Virus record (IMG/VR): IMGVR_UViG_3300030104_003764
Span: 3,294 to 52,564 of that record
Reading direction: 5' to 3' (one strand)
Length of the DNA: 49,271 nt
From: a virus
Shown: positions 31,149-39,312 of the stretch, piece after piece
Layout of the letters: each line of letters begins with the position of its first letter
Numbering within the stretch: the stretch's first letter is position 1
Notes under the pieces: generated by a model
Databases searched by the model: none
Seen by the model: only the letters and a program-made list of their open reading frames with translations
Told to the model about the DNA's origin: nothing
Program-made: the position numbers and the translations under genes

Positions 31149-32324
31149 ATGAGAGAAATAGGAATAAAAATTAGAAAACCGGATGACACCAGAGAATATT
31201 TTCCGACTGTTAAGGTAACATCGGAATCAATATCCAATTATGGTGCAGGTTGGGAATACAAGGTAGAATACCAAAGGAATAAAAAAGACCCAATTCATGC
31301 AGGTCTTGTTGCCTTTTGGAAAGGTGCTTTGTCTAAAAAGAACACTTACAATTCTATTAGAATAAAATTTAAAGAAGGAATACCAATACTACTTAAGATT
31401 GAAGAGTTACCAATAGCAATTCAAAGAACTAAAGGCCGTTATAAATTAAATGGTAAATCGGAATCCGCTACCACTATTGCTAATGCTCTTGCGAGAGTAA
31501 CAGTGACAGCAATTAGAGAAAAGTCAGCAACTAAACTATTGACATCACTGATGAAAGTTTTGAGTCTTTCTGAGAATGTAAAGTATTGTCTCGAAAATCG
31601 AGTTCCTTTTCATTATTATATTAACTTTGAAAGGGTAAATGTTCGTTTGAATGTTCAACAGATTTCCGAAAAGGAGTGTGCTATCGAAATAAGTGATGGA
31701 GTTTGGGCAAGCATAACGAATAAAGAACTCGATAAGTTTTGCACATTCTTTTTGCATGGAAAGAAACAAGGTAAGTTTAAACATATGGGAATAAAAAAAC
31801 TATACACTTATCTCATGGGAAATAAACCCAATGATTCGGACTTAGAATTGATGCGTCAGTTTTTGCGACAAAATAGACAACAGGATATTGTAGAAGACAG
31901 AGCAATACAACTCTTGCATGAATTGGTAGAAGAAGCACCCGACCGACTTCATTTAGTAATGAACGGAAAAGAACCGGAGTCCCTTTATGTTAAAGGGCAA
32001 GCATATGACTGGCTTTTAACTGCAACCGAGTTTAAGAGTGACATTCAAATGGTATCTACATATATTTGCCAACCCATGCCACAAACTAAAGACGATAAGC
32101 CTTTAGACTTCATAGATTGTGAATGGAAATGGAAAGGCCCAATTTGCATTGATAATATGGCGAAGGGTTCTTCACTTGGCGACCAGTTCGCAACAAGAGC
32201 CTTAGCGTTAATTAACGATACTCATACAATAAGAATTGTAAATACAATTAAAAGATATATAATTGCTGATGAAAATACAAATAGGAAGGATTTTGATGAA
32301 ATGCTTAGAGTGCAACACAAGTAA
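31149..32324 (+). CDS. Unknown protein, 391 aa
   Basis: A large protein without recognised motifs. The N-terminal ~120 residues look beta-rich (YKVEYQRNKKD...IRIKFKEGIPILLKIEEL). The centre and end are mixed. Its 3' end overlaps the TFB gene by 29 bases, implying joint expression with a transcription factor. Role unknown. Confidence 0.7.
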   Translation: MREIGIKIRKPDDTREYFPTVKVTSESISNYGAGWEYKVEYQRNKKDPIHAGLVAFWKGALSKKNTYNSIRIKFKEGIPILLKIEELPIAIQRTKGRYKLNGKSESATTIANALARVTVTAIREKSATKLLTSLMKVLSLSENVKYCLENRVPFHYYINFERVNVRLNVQQISEKECAIEISDGVWASITNKELDKFCTFFLHGKKQGKFKHMGIKKLYTYLMGNKPNDSDLELMRQFLRQNRQQDIVEDRAIQLLHELVEEAPDRLHLVMNGKEPESLYVKGQAYDWLLTATEFKSDIQMVSTYICQPMPQTKDDKPLDFIDCEWKWKGPICIDNMAKGSSLGDQFATRALALINDTHTIRIVNTIKRYIIADENTNRKDFDEMLRVQHK

Positions 32325-33165
32325 TTTTGAATATGATGAAGTAATGGGAGAAACCGCATGTAAAGAATGCGGGTTGATTGCTATTACTGAATTGTTTGAA
32401 GAACGACAGATTTCAGTAGATAAAGAGGTGCTGAAAAGTTCTTCCGAAAGAACAACAGAATTAGGTAGCGTTATTGCAGGTAAAGGTAAAATGGCTCACA
32501 TTCATAACAGATATAGTAGTAAGGATAATCATATTAAAAAAGCAATAGTTTTAGGACAATTAGTTTTATCAAGTGTATTTGATGCCAATACTACTCTTCG
32601 AGATAGAGTCGGTGAAGTATATAGAGAACTGCATTCTAAGGGTATATTCAAAGGAGTTACTTTAGAAATAAGAGCGACTGCGGTTGTATGGTTTGTTATG
32701 AAAGAAAACAAAACACCCATTACAGCAAAGAAAGCAAGTAAGGAGTATGATTGCGGCGGTAAATCATTGAATCGTTTAATACGAAAAATCAACTCTTACT
32801 ATGGTAGTAGAATGAGATATTTACAACCAGACCCACAATACCTATTAAAGAAAGTAGCCAATCAAATAACAGACGATATAGTTTTCATTTCTCAATGTAT
32901 GGAAACTCTTGAGTTATTTGAGCCAATAGTAATTAGTAGTGACTATAACAAAACACCTGCATACTATGAGAGCATTTGTTGGATTTCAAAGAACATCTTT
33001 GTATATCCAAGAGTTACATTGAAACTTATTGCCGAGAAGAGTGATGCTTCTTGGTCGGCAATACAAAAACAAACTAAAGTCCTTTTAGGATTAATTGGAT
33101 TAGAAACTTGTGCCCAAGTAAAAGGCAAACAAATAAGTGAATTAGAAAGGAGAGGAAAAATATGA
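32296..33165 (+). CDS. tfb: Transcription initiation factor B (TFB) homologue, 289 aa
   Basis: TFB bridges TBP on the TATA box and archaeal RNA polymerase. Start chosen at 32296 after AGGAAGG, placing the zinc ribbon at the N-terminus: C3, C6, C22, C25. The linker (residues ~35-70) stands where the B-reader lies. Two cyclin-like repeats follow: LSSVFDANTTLRDRV to ~170, and the second to ~280 with YPRVTLKLIAEKSDAS as its HTH. Virus-specific TFB could steer polymerase to viral promoters, such as those with the CCATATGG sites. It strongly supports an archaeal host. Confidence 0.88.
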   Translation: MKCLECNTSNFEYDEVMGETACKECGLIAITELFEERQISVDKEVLKSSSERTTELGSVIAGKGKMAHIHNRYSSKDNHIKKAIVLGQLVLSSVFDANTTLRDRVGEVYRELHSKGIFKGVTLEIRATAVVWFVMKENKTPITAKKASKEYDCGGKSLNRLIRKINSYYGSRMRYLQPDPQYLLKKVANQITDDIVFISQCMETLELFEPIVISSDYNKTPAYYESICWISKNIFVYPRVTLKLIAEKSDASWSAIQKQTKVLLGLIGLETCAQVKGKQISELERRGKI

Positions 33166-33458
33166 ACGAAGTAAAAATAACATACTATAAGAAAAATGAA
33201 GATGACCGATTTATACATTTGAAAATAGAAGGAAGCCTAATAATAGGTGATTCAATGTTTTCAAGTATGATTGGAGTAAAGAATGAAGAAGGATTTATTT
33301 TAATTCCTATTAATACTGTCACTATGATAGAAGCAAAGGAATTAGATGAAATGTTTTTGACACCACTGGAAATTTTCGGTAAAATAAAAGCAGAATCTTT
33401 GGAAAGAGAAGAACAGAACTTAGGTCAGGGAATGAATAAAAATCATCTATTTGGTTGA
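33162..33458 (+). CDS. Unknown protein, 98 aa
   Basis: AAGGAGAGG precedes the ATG, which overlaps the TFB stop. It is beta-rich (VKITYYKKNEDDRFIHLKIEG) and mildly resembles an OB or Sm-like small barrel, without a firm match. It ends in a charged helix. Function unknown. Confidence 0.65.
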   Translation: MNEVKITYYKKNEDDRFIHLKIEGSLIIGDSMFSSMIGVKNEEGFILIPINTVTMIEAKELDEMFLTPLEIFGKIKAESLEREEQNLGQGMNKNHLFG

Positions 33459-33471
33459 GGAGAGGAAAAAT

Positions 33472-33819
33472 ATGAGAACAATAGAAATTAAAGTGCCATG
33501 TGAAATACATGGATTAGAAATATACCATAGTGAAGGCGGTAAAGATTACTGCGAAGAATGTATGGTTGAAAGAATTGAAAGAAATATTGAGGGCTATTCT
33601 ACAAAAACTATCGCTAGATGGATTCATAAGAACGCTAATTTAGATGCTGATTGGTGGACTATTTTCAAATATGCCCAGTTATATCACATTGAAGAACTTG
33701 ACGAGGTTATTTTGAATGCTGAATTTCATTCAAAGTTCTTGAAAAGCAAGAAAAAAAGGTTTAATAGATTAAATGAAGGAGAATTTCTTGCAGAAGAAAT
33801 TGATAAGGAGGAATACTAA
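33472..33819 (+). CDS. Zinc-site protein upstream of E1-like gene, 115 aa
   Basis: The start at 33472 follows GAGGAGAGG. A short zinc site lies at the N-terminus: CEIHG, then YCEECM (as in B-box-like C-x2-H...C-x2-C). A Trp-rich middle and basic region follow. Its stop overlaps the start of the E1-like gene (TAATG), so it could be a partner of that protein, which is inference. Confidence 0.65.
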   Translation: MRTIEIKVPCEIHGLEIYHSEGGKDYCEECMVERIERNIEGYSTKTIARWIHKNANLDADWWTIFKYAQLYHIEELDEVILNAEFHSKFLKSKKKRFNRLNEGEFLAEEIDKEEY

Positions 33820-34376
33820 TGAGAAAAATACTAATAATTGGAACAGGCGGGATTGGGTCATTCTTGACCCAATACTTAGATAAAGTCGGACTATACAACA
33901 TTACTGTTGCAGACCCCGATATTGTAGAAACAAAGAACTTAACATATCAAAACTTTAAGAAAGGTCATGTTGGGCAGAATAAGGCCAGTGTAATGATGAA
34001 TGAGTATGAATCAGTCAATCATTTCTCTAAGTTTCCTATTCTTACAATAAAGCAAATGGAAGGTTATGACTTAGTAATATGCTGTGTTGATAATTTGAGT
34101 GTTCGTCGAACCTTATACAACACAAGTATTAAATGGTTGGACTTACGAGCGCAAGGTAGGAATGCCGCCCTTGTTAGCCATAGGGCAGATTCTAATATGC
34201 ACGATACTTTGCTTACGGGCGAAGATGGTTCATTTAGTTGTCAAGGTGATTCTTGGGATGGAACAAACAAAGGCGTTCACTTTATGCAAATAGTAATTGC
34301 AGGGATGGGCGCACAATGGATTCAACGATACTTCAATAAAGAAGAAGTATTAGATTTTAAGGTGGTGAATGTATGA
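33819..34376 (+). CDS. E1/ThiF/MoeB-like adenylating protein, 185 aa
   Basis: The Rossmann start IIGTGGIGS (6-14), acidic ADPD (31-34), NLTYQNF (40-46), GQNKA (52-56) and CCVDN (88-92) follow the order of the ThiF/E1 family, which adenylates the C-terminal Gly of a ubiquitin-like protein. It is a minimal form, about 60 residues shorter than MoeB, without the rhodanese or UFD part. The usual Arg in NLxRQ is Tyr43. Cys141 is a possible thioester or zinc residue. The ubiquitin-like gene (28085) and the JAMM gene (35505) flank it at a distance. Confidence 0.75.
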   Translation: MRKILIIGTGGIGSFLTQYLDKVGLYNITVADPDIVETKNLTYQNFKKGHVGQNKASVMMNEYESVNHFSKFPILTIKQMEGYDLVICCVDNLSVRRTLYNTSIKWLDLRAQGRNAALVSHRADSNMHDTLLTGEDGSFSCQGDSWDGTNKGVHFMQIVIAGMGAQWIQRYFNKEEVLDFKVVNV

Positions 34377-35503
34377 GAACATACGATAATTGGACAAAAA
34401 AACAAATAGATTATGCGATAAAGGAAAGTAAGGCAGGAAAAACTAGAAATGCAATTGCTAGAGAAATGCAGCGAATATTCGGTGTTAAACGAACAGGAGC
34501 AAATGTTTCACAGAAACTGTATAATTTAGCGAAAAAAGAAGAAGAAAAGAAAAAGATAAAAGAGCAGTCTAAACAATTGCAGAAGAAGGATAATGAGGAG
34601 GAAGAAAATATGTATGACGATGACTATGAGCCAGCAACGAGAAAACAATGCAATTACTATGCATCATTGGTATTAAACGAACACAGTAATTCAAAAGTTG
34701 TAAAGGCATTTACAGAAGAACTATATAAGGATAAAGCACTAAAGGGACTTTTTAGTAAAGAAGAGTGTTCTAAGCAAATACAGATTGCTTTGAACGCTGT
34801 TCCTCCTAAAAATATAGCGAGTAGGATGCAAAATCGTTGGACAGACGAACAAGAAAAAATATTATTTGATAATTATAATACTCGTGCCGATGTTCCTAAA
34901 ATTGCTATTATGCTTAATCGAACAGAAAGAGCAGTTATACAAAGATATACACACATGCGAAAATATGGTTCTTGGGAAGAACTAAAAAAGAATCAACTTA
35001 TGGATATATTGGCTAAAAAGAGTAAAAGCGAATTACCTGAAAAGATTGAAACTTTTGTAGAAAAGCATGGTAATCCAACAACTCGTCATCTTTCAAATGA
35101 TGAGAAAGAAATGTTTGAGGAAGTGAAAGAAGTGTTAGAAGAAGCAGTAATTGAACGAAAGCATGTAAGAAGCCGAAAGGCTTGGAAAAATGAAGAAGAG
35201 TTTGACCTTCTTTGTAATTTCTATGAATTGTCTATTGATGAAGCAAGAGAACATTTTGGTCGAAGTTACTCCTCTCTTGCACAAAGACTTGAATTGATTG
35301 TAGATAGCGAAGAACCCGAATATGTTTTGATGCTTAAGAGAGCCGCTAAGGTTATTTCAAAGCGAAAGAAAGAAGAGGCCAAGAATGCAAAGATGGGCTA
35401 TTTCAAGCGTCGGAAGATAGCAAGAAAGGCACGAAAGGCACAAAAGGTAGCAAGAAAGGCAGAGCGTCTTGAGGCAAAACTAAACAAACTACGAGGTGAA
35501 TGA
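34373..35503 (+). CDS. Myb/SANT-like multi-HTH protein, 376 aa
   Basis: Three HTH-like units each begin with a Trp-containing helix: DNWTKKQIDYAIKES (~5-45), RWTDEQEKILFDNY (~155-200) and KAWKNEEEFDLLCNFYEL (~268-310). The second, with AIMLNRTERAVIQRY, looks most like a Myb/SANT repeat. Charged coiled segments lie between them, and the C-terminus (~330-376) is very basic. Probably a DNA-binding architectural or regulatory protein. It sits between E1-like and JAMM genes and overlaps both or nearly so; it might be their target or simply cotranscribed. Confidence 0.7.
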   Translation: MRTYDNWTKKQIDYAIKESKAGKTRNAIAREMQRIFGVKRTGANVSQKLYNLAKKEEEKKKIKEQSKQLQKKDNEEEENMYDDDYEPATRKQCNYYASLVLNEHSNSKVVKAFTEELYKDKALKGLFSKEECSKQIQIALNAVPPKNIASRMQNRWTDEQEKILFDNYNTRADVPKIAIMLNRTERAVIQRYTHMRKYGSWEELKKNQLMDILAKKSKSELPEKIETFVEKHGNPTTRHLSNDEKEMFEEVKEVLEEAVIERKHVRSRKAWKNEEEFDLLCNFYELSIDEAREHFGRSYSSLAQRLELIVDSEEPEYVLMLKRAAKVISKRKKEEAKNAKMGYFKRRKIARKARKAQKVARKAERLEAKLNKLRGE

Positions 35504-35504
35504 A

Positions 35505-36053
35505 ATGGGAAGAATGAGCGATAAAAGCATAGAAAACGAAGAAAGATACGGAATCAATGATGATGCTTGGGAATACCAAATGCAAGTTAAAGAAGCAAGA
35601 AGTGAAATAATTGCTATGTTGCAGAACAATTGGATTGAAGAGTTTGATACTTATGGAGATGATGCAATACATTCTAAGTCTTGGCATTATTCTATTTGGT
35701 TTGCTTCAACTCAAATGCTACCAAATCTTGAAGTTCAAGTAGTTATTGATACAAATAATAGAGCATACATTTCATCGGGAACAGCAGGTTATGTTGATTT
35801 TCCTATACCGCCAAAGGGATTAACATTACCTATTAAGTGTTGGTTTCATACTCATCCATTTGGTTCAGCCTATTTCAGTGGAACTGATTGGCGAACTATT
35901 TCTATATGGAAAGATAATATGAAAACAGCGTATGTTATTGGTGGAGATGAACATTATGGATTTTGGGAACAAAGCAAACCTAATGAGTTAGAGATTAAAG
36001 AAAAAGACGGAACATACCGAATACAAATAAAACAAGGAAGTGAAGAAGAATGA
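35505..36053 (+). CDS. JAMM/MPN metalloprotease-like protein, 182 aa
   Basis: It carries an exact JAMM motif: H115-T-H117, seven residues, S125, two residues, D128 (HTHPFGSAYFSGTD), which binds zinc in proteases removing ubiquitin-like tags. Strands around EVQVVIDTNNRAYIS and AYVIGGDEHYGFWE complete an MPN-like core; the expected upstream Glu is not certain. The start at 35505 follows GAGGTGA. JAB domains also occur in phage tail proteins, but no NlpC/P60 part or tail gene is here, and E1-like and Gly-Gly proteins are nearby. Confidence 0.82.
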   Translation: MGRMSDKSIENEERYGINDDAWEYQMQVKEARSEIIAMLQNNWIEEFDTYGDDAIHSKSWHYSIWFASTQMLPNLEVQVVIDTNNRAYISSGTAGYVDFPIPPKGLTLPIKCWFHTHPFGSAYFSGTDWRTISIWKDNMKTAYVIGGDEHYGFWEQSKPNELEIKEKDGTYRIQIKQGSEEE

Positions 36054-36340
36054 AGAAAGGAGATAGAAACGCAAGTAAGTTGCAGGAAATACCAATGAGA
36101 GAATACGAAAAAATTACTCTACAAGAAAGACAGGAACGACATAAAGCATTACACCCTAATGATGATAACATTGTAAAGGTTAATGATAATGGAGAACCTG
36201 TGAATGGTATTACTTGGAATAAAGCAGGTAAGCATACTAAAAAGATGGATAAGTTTTACAAAGAACATATCTATACTTTTATTGATAGAGATATGAATAA
36301 GGCTTGGGTGCGAGTTGCAGGATTTGAGGAGGAAGAATAA
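36050..36340 (+). CDS. Unknown protein, 96 aa
   Basis: Coupled to the JAMM gene by ATGA. Basic N-terminus (MKKGDRNASKL), then QERQERHKALHPNDDN and an aromatic C-terminal part ending FEEEE. No family recognised. Could be a partner of the JAMM protein. Confidence 0.65.
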   Translation: MKKGDRNASKLQEIPMREYEKITLQERQERHKALHPNDDNIVKVNDNGEPVNGITWNKAGKHTKKMDKFYKEHIYTFIDRDMNKAWVRVAGFEEEE

Positions 36341-36679
36341 ATGGATAAAATATGGGGAACAGTAACAATAGATGCTAATTGGCTAAAAGAATACCACCCT
36401 AAAGCATTACAGGATTGGATATTTGAAAATGAAAGACGACAGGCTAAATTAAGAATTGCTTTTAATAAGAAACTTGAAAGGGTTCAATACTTTTTAGATA
36501 ATGACACTGATGATGATGCGAAAACTTTAGAAATTAAAAAGGCTATGCAATTTGCAGTAGATTCGGCTCTTAATGCCGATACGCTCGATACAAGAGAGAG
36601 TATGTGGAACGCAATTCGCTCTTTAGGTTCATCATTACCTAATTATCCACGACATAGAATAGGAAAGGAGGAAGAATAA
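36341..36679 (+). CDS. Three-member viral family protein C, 112 aa
   Basis: The C-terminal ~45 residues (TRESMWNAIRSLGSSLPNYP) match the DRDKFWASVRSLCGTLPNSP segment of the 172-aa protein at 17901 and more weakly the 155-aa protein at 20085. The N-terminal part is different, with a coiled helix. It ends GKEEE. Function unknown; it shows that this motif is a reusable viral module. Confidence 0.65.
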   Translation: MDKIWGTVTIDANWLKEYHPKALQDWIFENERRQAKLRIAFNKKLERVQYFLDNDTDDDAKTLEIKKAMQFAVDSALNADTLDTRESMWNAIRSLGSSLPNYPRHRIGKEEE

Positions 36680-36912
36680 TGATATTGAAAGGTTGCGGAG
36701 AATGGATTCTTATTGAAACTGAACAAGCCAGTAGAAGTGGAATTATTATGAAAGCGGATAACAAAGGAAAGTGTTTGAGCGCAAGTGATGATTATAGATA
36801 CTTGATTGGTAAAACTGTTTATTTTGATAACACTGGAACTCAATATCAAACTATTGGAAACTTAACTGTTGTTCCTTTCAGGAAGATTTACGGATATGAG
36901 GTGGTGTCATAA
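36679..36912 (+). CDS. GroES-like co-chaperonin, 77 aa
   Basis: Order of elements fits GroES: an N-terminal strand (GEWILIETEQ), SRSGIIM where GroES has its mobile loop (GGI), a KG turn, IGKTVYFDN (as in VGDIVIFND) and a final strand YGYEVVS. Shorter than GroES (~97) with a reduced roof. A GroEL gene lies 600 bases downstream, and T4 and other viruses use their own GroES for capsid folding. Assignment is by pattern and context. Confidence 0.65.
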   Translation: MILKGCGEWILIETEQASRSGIIMKADNKGKCLSASDDYRYLIGKTVYFDNTGTQYQTIGNLTVVPFRKIYGYEVVS

Positions 36913-37025
36913 TGTGCGGAGCAATACCAATTGAATGTGAAACTAAAAATTGTTTGGCTTTAGTTAAATATGATACTATTTGCACCATTTGTAAAAACAA
37001 TTTAAATTATCCAACGGGGGTCTAA
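36912..37025 (+). CDS. Small Cys-rich protein, 37 aa
   Basis: TAATG overlaps the previous stop. It has Cys at 2, 9, 14, 24 and 27 (CTIC), probably one zinc site. No family. Two bases separate it from the MazG-like gene. Confidence 0.55.
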   Translation: MCGAIPIECETKNCLALVKYDTICTICKNNLNYPTGV

Positions 37026-37027
37026 TT

Positions 37028-37360
37028 ATGTCAATACCTTTTGAAAAGGGCTGGAATAAAATATCTAAGAAAATCTACACTAATGCTGTTAATCATGGTT
37101 TTTGGAAAGAAGAACCTAATGACGGTGAACGCATGGCTTTGATTCATGCTGAAATTAGTGAAGCACTTGAAGCACTAAGGGATGGAAACCCGTCATCTAA
37201 TAAGATTATTGAGTTTTCTTCTCTTGAAGAAGAATTAGCCGATGCAGTAATTCGTATTATGGATTATGCGTTTGGTAAAGATTTAGATATCGCAGGTGCT
37301 ATTCTTGCTAAGATGGAATATAATGAAAGTCGTGAATACATGCATGGTAAAACTTTTTGA
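37028..37360 (+). CDS. MazG-like nucleotide pyrophosphohydrolase, 110 aa
   Basis: Contains ALIHAEISEALEALRDG (E-x-x-E region) and LEEELADAVIRIMDYA (E-x-x-D), the metal-binding pattern of the all-alpha MazG/dUTPase family. Such proteins hydrolyse (d)NTPs to monophosphates, clearing non-canonical nucleotides or adjusting pools. It is the single-domain form common in marine phages. Fits beside ribonucleotide reductase. Confidence 0.85.
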   Translation: MSIPFEKGWNKISKKIYTNAVNHGFWKEEPNDGERMALIHAEISEALEALRDGNPSSNKIIEFSSLEEELADAVIRIMDYAFGKDLDIAGAILAKMEYNESREYMHGKTF

Positions 37361-37369
37361 GGATTTAAT

Positions 37370-37513
37370 ATGACAGATAAACATAACGATGATGCAGAAT
37401 ACTTAATTGATTTGATTAAGTTATTCTACAAAGAAATGAGTGAAGGGCCGCCATTACGGTCAAGAGAAATAATGGAAAAATATGAAAGGTTCTTTAGGGG
37501 GCAATTGAAATGA
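37370..37513 (+). CDS. Small helical protein upstream of GroEL, 47 aa
   Basis: MTDKHNDDAEYLIDLIKLFY... two helices separated by SEGPPLRS. Its stop overlaps the GroEL start (ATGA), so it is coupled to it. Unknown function. Confidence 0.6.
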   Translation: MTDKHNDDAEYLIDLIKLFYKEMSEGPPLRSREIMEKYERFFRGQLK

Positions 37514-39015
37514 TTATACATGGAAATGAAGTAAAAGAAAAACTATTACAAGGAATTAATTTAGTAGCAGATACAGTATTACCGACACTTGGCCCACAAG
37601 CCAAGACAGTAATCCTTCAAGGAAACCCACCAGTTATTATTAACGATGGTGTTACCATTACTAAGTATGTTTCGCATGAAGACCCTTATGTTCAAATGGG
37701 TGTTCAAATGGTTCAAAACTTGGCGAGTAAAGCACAGGATAATTCTGGTGATGGAACAACAACTGCTTGTATTATTGCGAGAGCATTATGTGAACAAATC
37801 AATAATGCTGATGTTTCAAACCTTCACACTCTTCGTAAGGAATTGGGTGAAGCACAATCAATTATTGTAGAAGCACTTGAAATGATGGCATGTGATATTG
37901 GAGAAGCCGATATTGTTTCAGTTGCTACTATTGCGGCAAACAACGATTCTTACTTGGGTAGTTTAATTGAACAGGCACTTAATGAAGTTGGGCGAGATGG
38001 TATTATTACAGTAGAAGAATCAAATAGCCACCGAACAAACTTAGTTGTCCGTAAAGGATTAGAAATTGATGAGGGGTATTTGAGTCATTTGATGGCTAAT
38101 GGTGATGATGGAAAGGTTCAATTCACCAACCCTCTTATCTTTACTTCTAATTTAGCAATAAAAAACTTTAGCGATATTCTACCAATGTTGGAATTAGCCG
38201 CCGTTGAAAAGCGACCAATGGTAATGTTTGTAAAAGGAATGGATGGAAGTGCTTTGAATAATATTATTATGAATGTTCTTCAAAAGACAATTGAAGTTGC
38301 AGTTGTTACTGCACCTAATTTTGGTGATGCCCAATTAGATGAATTGGGTGATATTGTTTCTATTGTTGGAGGTCGCCTCTATACTGACGAAAGTAAAGAT
38401 GACCCTGAATTGATTACTAAGGAAGAATTAGGTTCTTGTGAAAAAATTATTATTACAAAGGAGACTACTACTATTATTGGTGGTAATTCGGCTGATGAAA
38501 GAATCAATACTCTTAAGTCTGTATTTGACACACTGGATGATGATTTCGATAAGAAGCGTATGAAAAAGCGAATATCTCGTTTGAGTGGTGGTATTGCTAC
38601 TATTCAAATTGGTGCTTCTTCTTCTATGGAGATGCGTGAAAAGAAAGAAAGGTTGGATGATGCTTTGAATGCAACAAAAGCGGCATTGGCTGAAGGTATT
38701 ATTACAGGTGGTGGTCTTGGTTTGTTAAGTGCAAGAAAGAACTTAGCCATTGAAAAGACAGGACATAAGATTGTTTATGATTCTTTAGAGGAACCTGTTC
38801 GTGCTTTATTGGGTAACAGTGGTAAAGTTAGTGGAATGGCATTTCAAAATGGCAATCCTAATTATGGTTATAACGCTCTTACTGAAAAGTATGAAGATTT
38901 GTTTGAAGCAGGTGTCTTTGACCCTGTAAAGGTAACAAAGGGAAGTTTTAATGCGGCAATCTCTATTGCTTCATTGTTCTTAACTACTGAAGTTGCTGTA
39001 TTATTGGAGGAATAA
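37510..39015 (+). CDS. groL: Group I chaperonin (GroEL), 501 aa
   Basis: ATP-driven protein-folding ring. LGPQAKTVIL (27-36), NDGVTITK (45-52), MGVQMVQNLASKAQDNSGDGTTTA (bracketing 63-86) and, near the C-terminal third, RISRLSGGIATIQIGA and EGIITGGGLGLL are group I signatures, not thermosome ones. It is ~45 residues shorter than E. coli GroEL and lacks the GGM tail. A bacterial-type chaperonin among archaeal replication genes suggests acquisition from a bacterium or a host that has one. Probably folds capsid or other abundant viral proteins with the 36679 co-chaperonin. Confidence 0.93.
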   Translation: MIIHGNEVKEKLLQGINLVADTVLPTLGPQAKTVILQGNPPVIINDGVTITKYVSHEDPYVQMGVQMVQNLASKAQDNSGDGTTTACIIARALCEQINNADVSNLHTLRKELGEAQSIIVEALEMMACDIGEADIVSVATIAANNDSYLGSLIEQALNEVGRDGIITVEESNSHRTNLVVRKGLEIDEGYLSHLMANGDDGKVQFTNPLIFTSNLAIKNFSDILPMLELAAVEKRPMVMFVKGMDGSALNNIIMNVLQKTIEVAVVTAPNFGDAQLDELGDIVSIVGGRLYTDESKDDPELITKEELGSCEKIIITKETTTIIGGNSADERINTLKSVFDTLDDDFDKKRMKKRISRLSGGIATIQIGASSSMEMREKKERLDDALNATKAALAEGIITGGGLGLLSARKNLAIEKTGHKIVYDSLEEPVRALLGNSGKVSGMAFQNGNPNYGYNALTEKYEDLFEAGVFDPVKVTKGSFNAAISIASLFLTTEVAVLLEE

Positions 39016-39017
39016 AT

Positions 39018-39311
39018 ATGGGTAAAAAGTTAAACAGTAAGTCTAAAATATGGGTTGATATGGTAATAACTCATGAGCCTAAAACAATATCTAAAATATT
39101 AGATGACCTTTATACTTTGATAAATGTATATAATCGAACAGTATATAAAACCAAAGGTTACATGACCGGACGGTTCATCCCCACCACAACAGAATTACAA
39201 TACTATCTAAGCAAAAAATACGAATCTGTTTTATTAAAGAATCCATCCAACCCTGTTGTTGCACTACACAACAACAACAAAGTTCGGCACTATTTTAGAA
39301 AGGAGGAATAA
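39018..39311 (+). CDS. Unknown basic protein, 97 aa
   Basis: GGAGG precedes the ATG. It begins MGKKLNSKSKIWVDMVI. The middle has LDDLYTLINVYNR and the C-terminal half resembles a small winged helix (TTTELQYYLSKKYESV). It may be a DNA-binding regulator. Ends RKEE. Confidence 0.65.
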   Translation: MGKKLNSKSKIWVDMVITHEPKTISKILDDLYTLINVYNRTVYKTKGYMTGRFIPTTTELQYYLSKKYESVLLKNPSNPVVALHNNNKVRHYFRKEE

Positions 39312-39312
39312 A

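Noticed and set aside
35505-36053. JAB-domain tail-assembly protein of tailed phages.
   Set aside because: No NlpC/P60 domain or tail genes are nearby, and an E1-like gene and a Gly-Gly ubiquitin-like gene are; not fully excluded.
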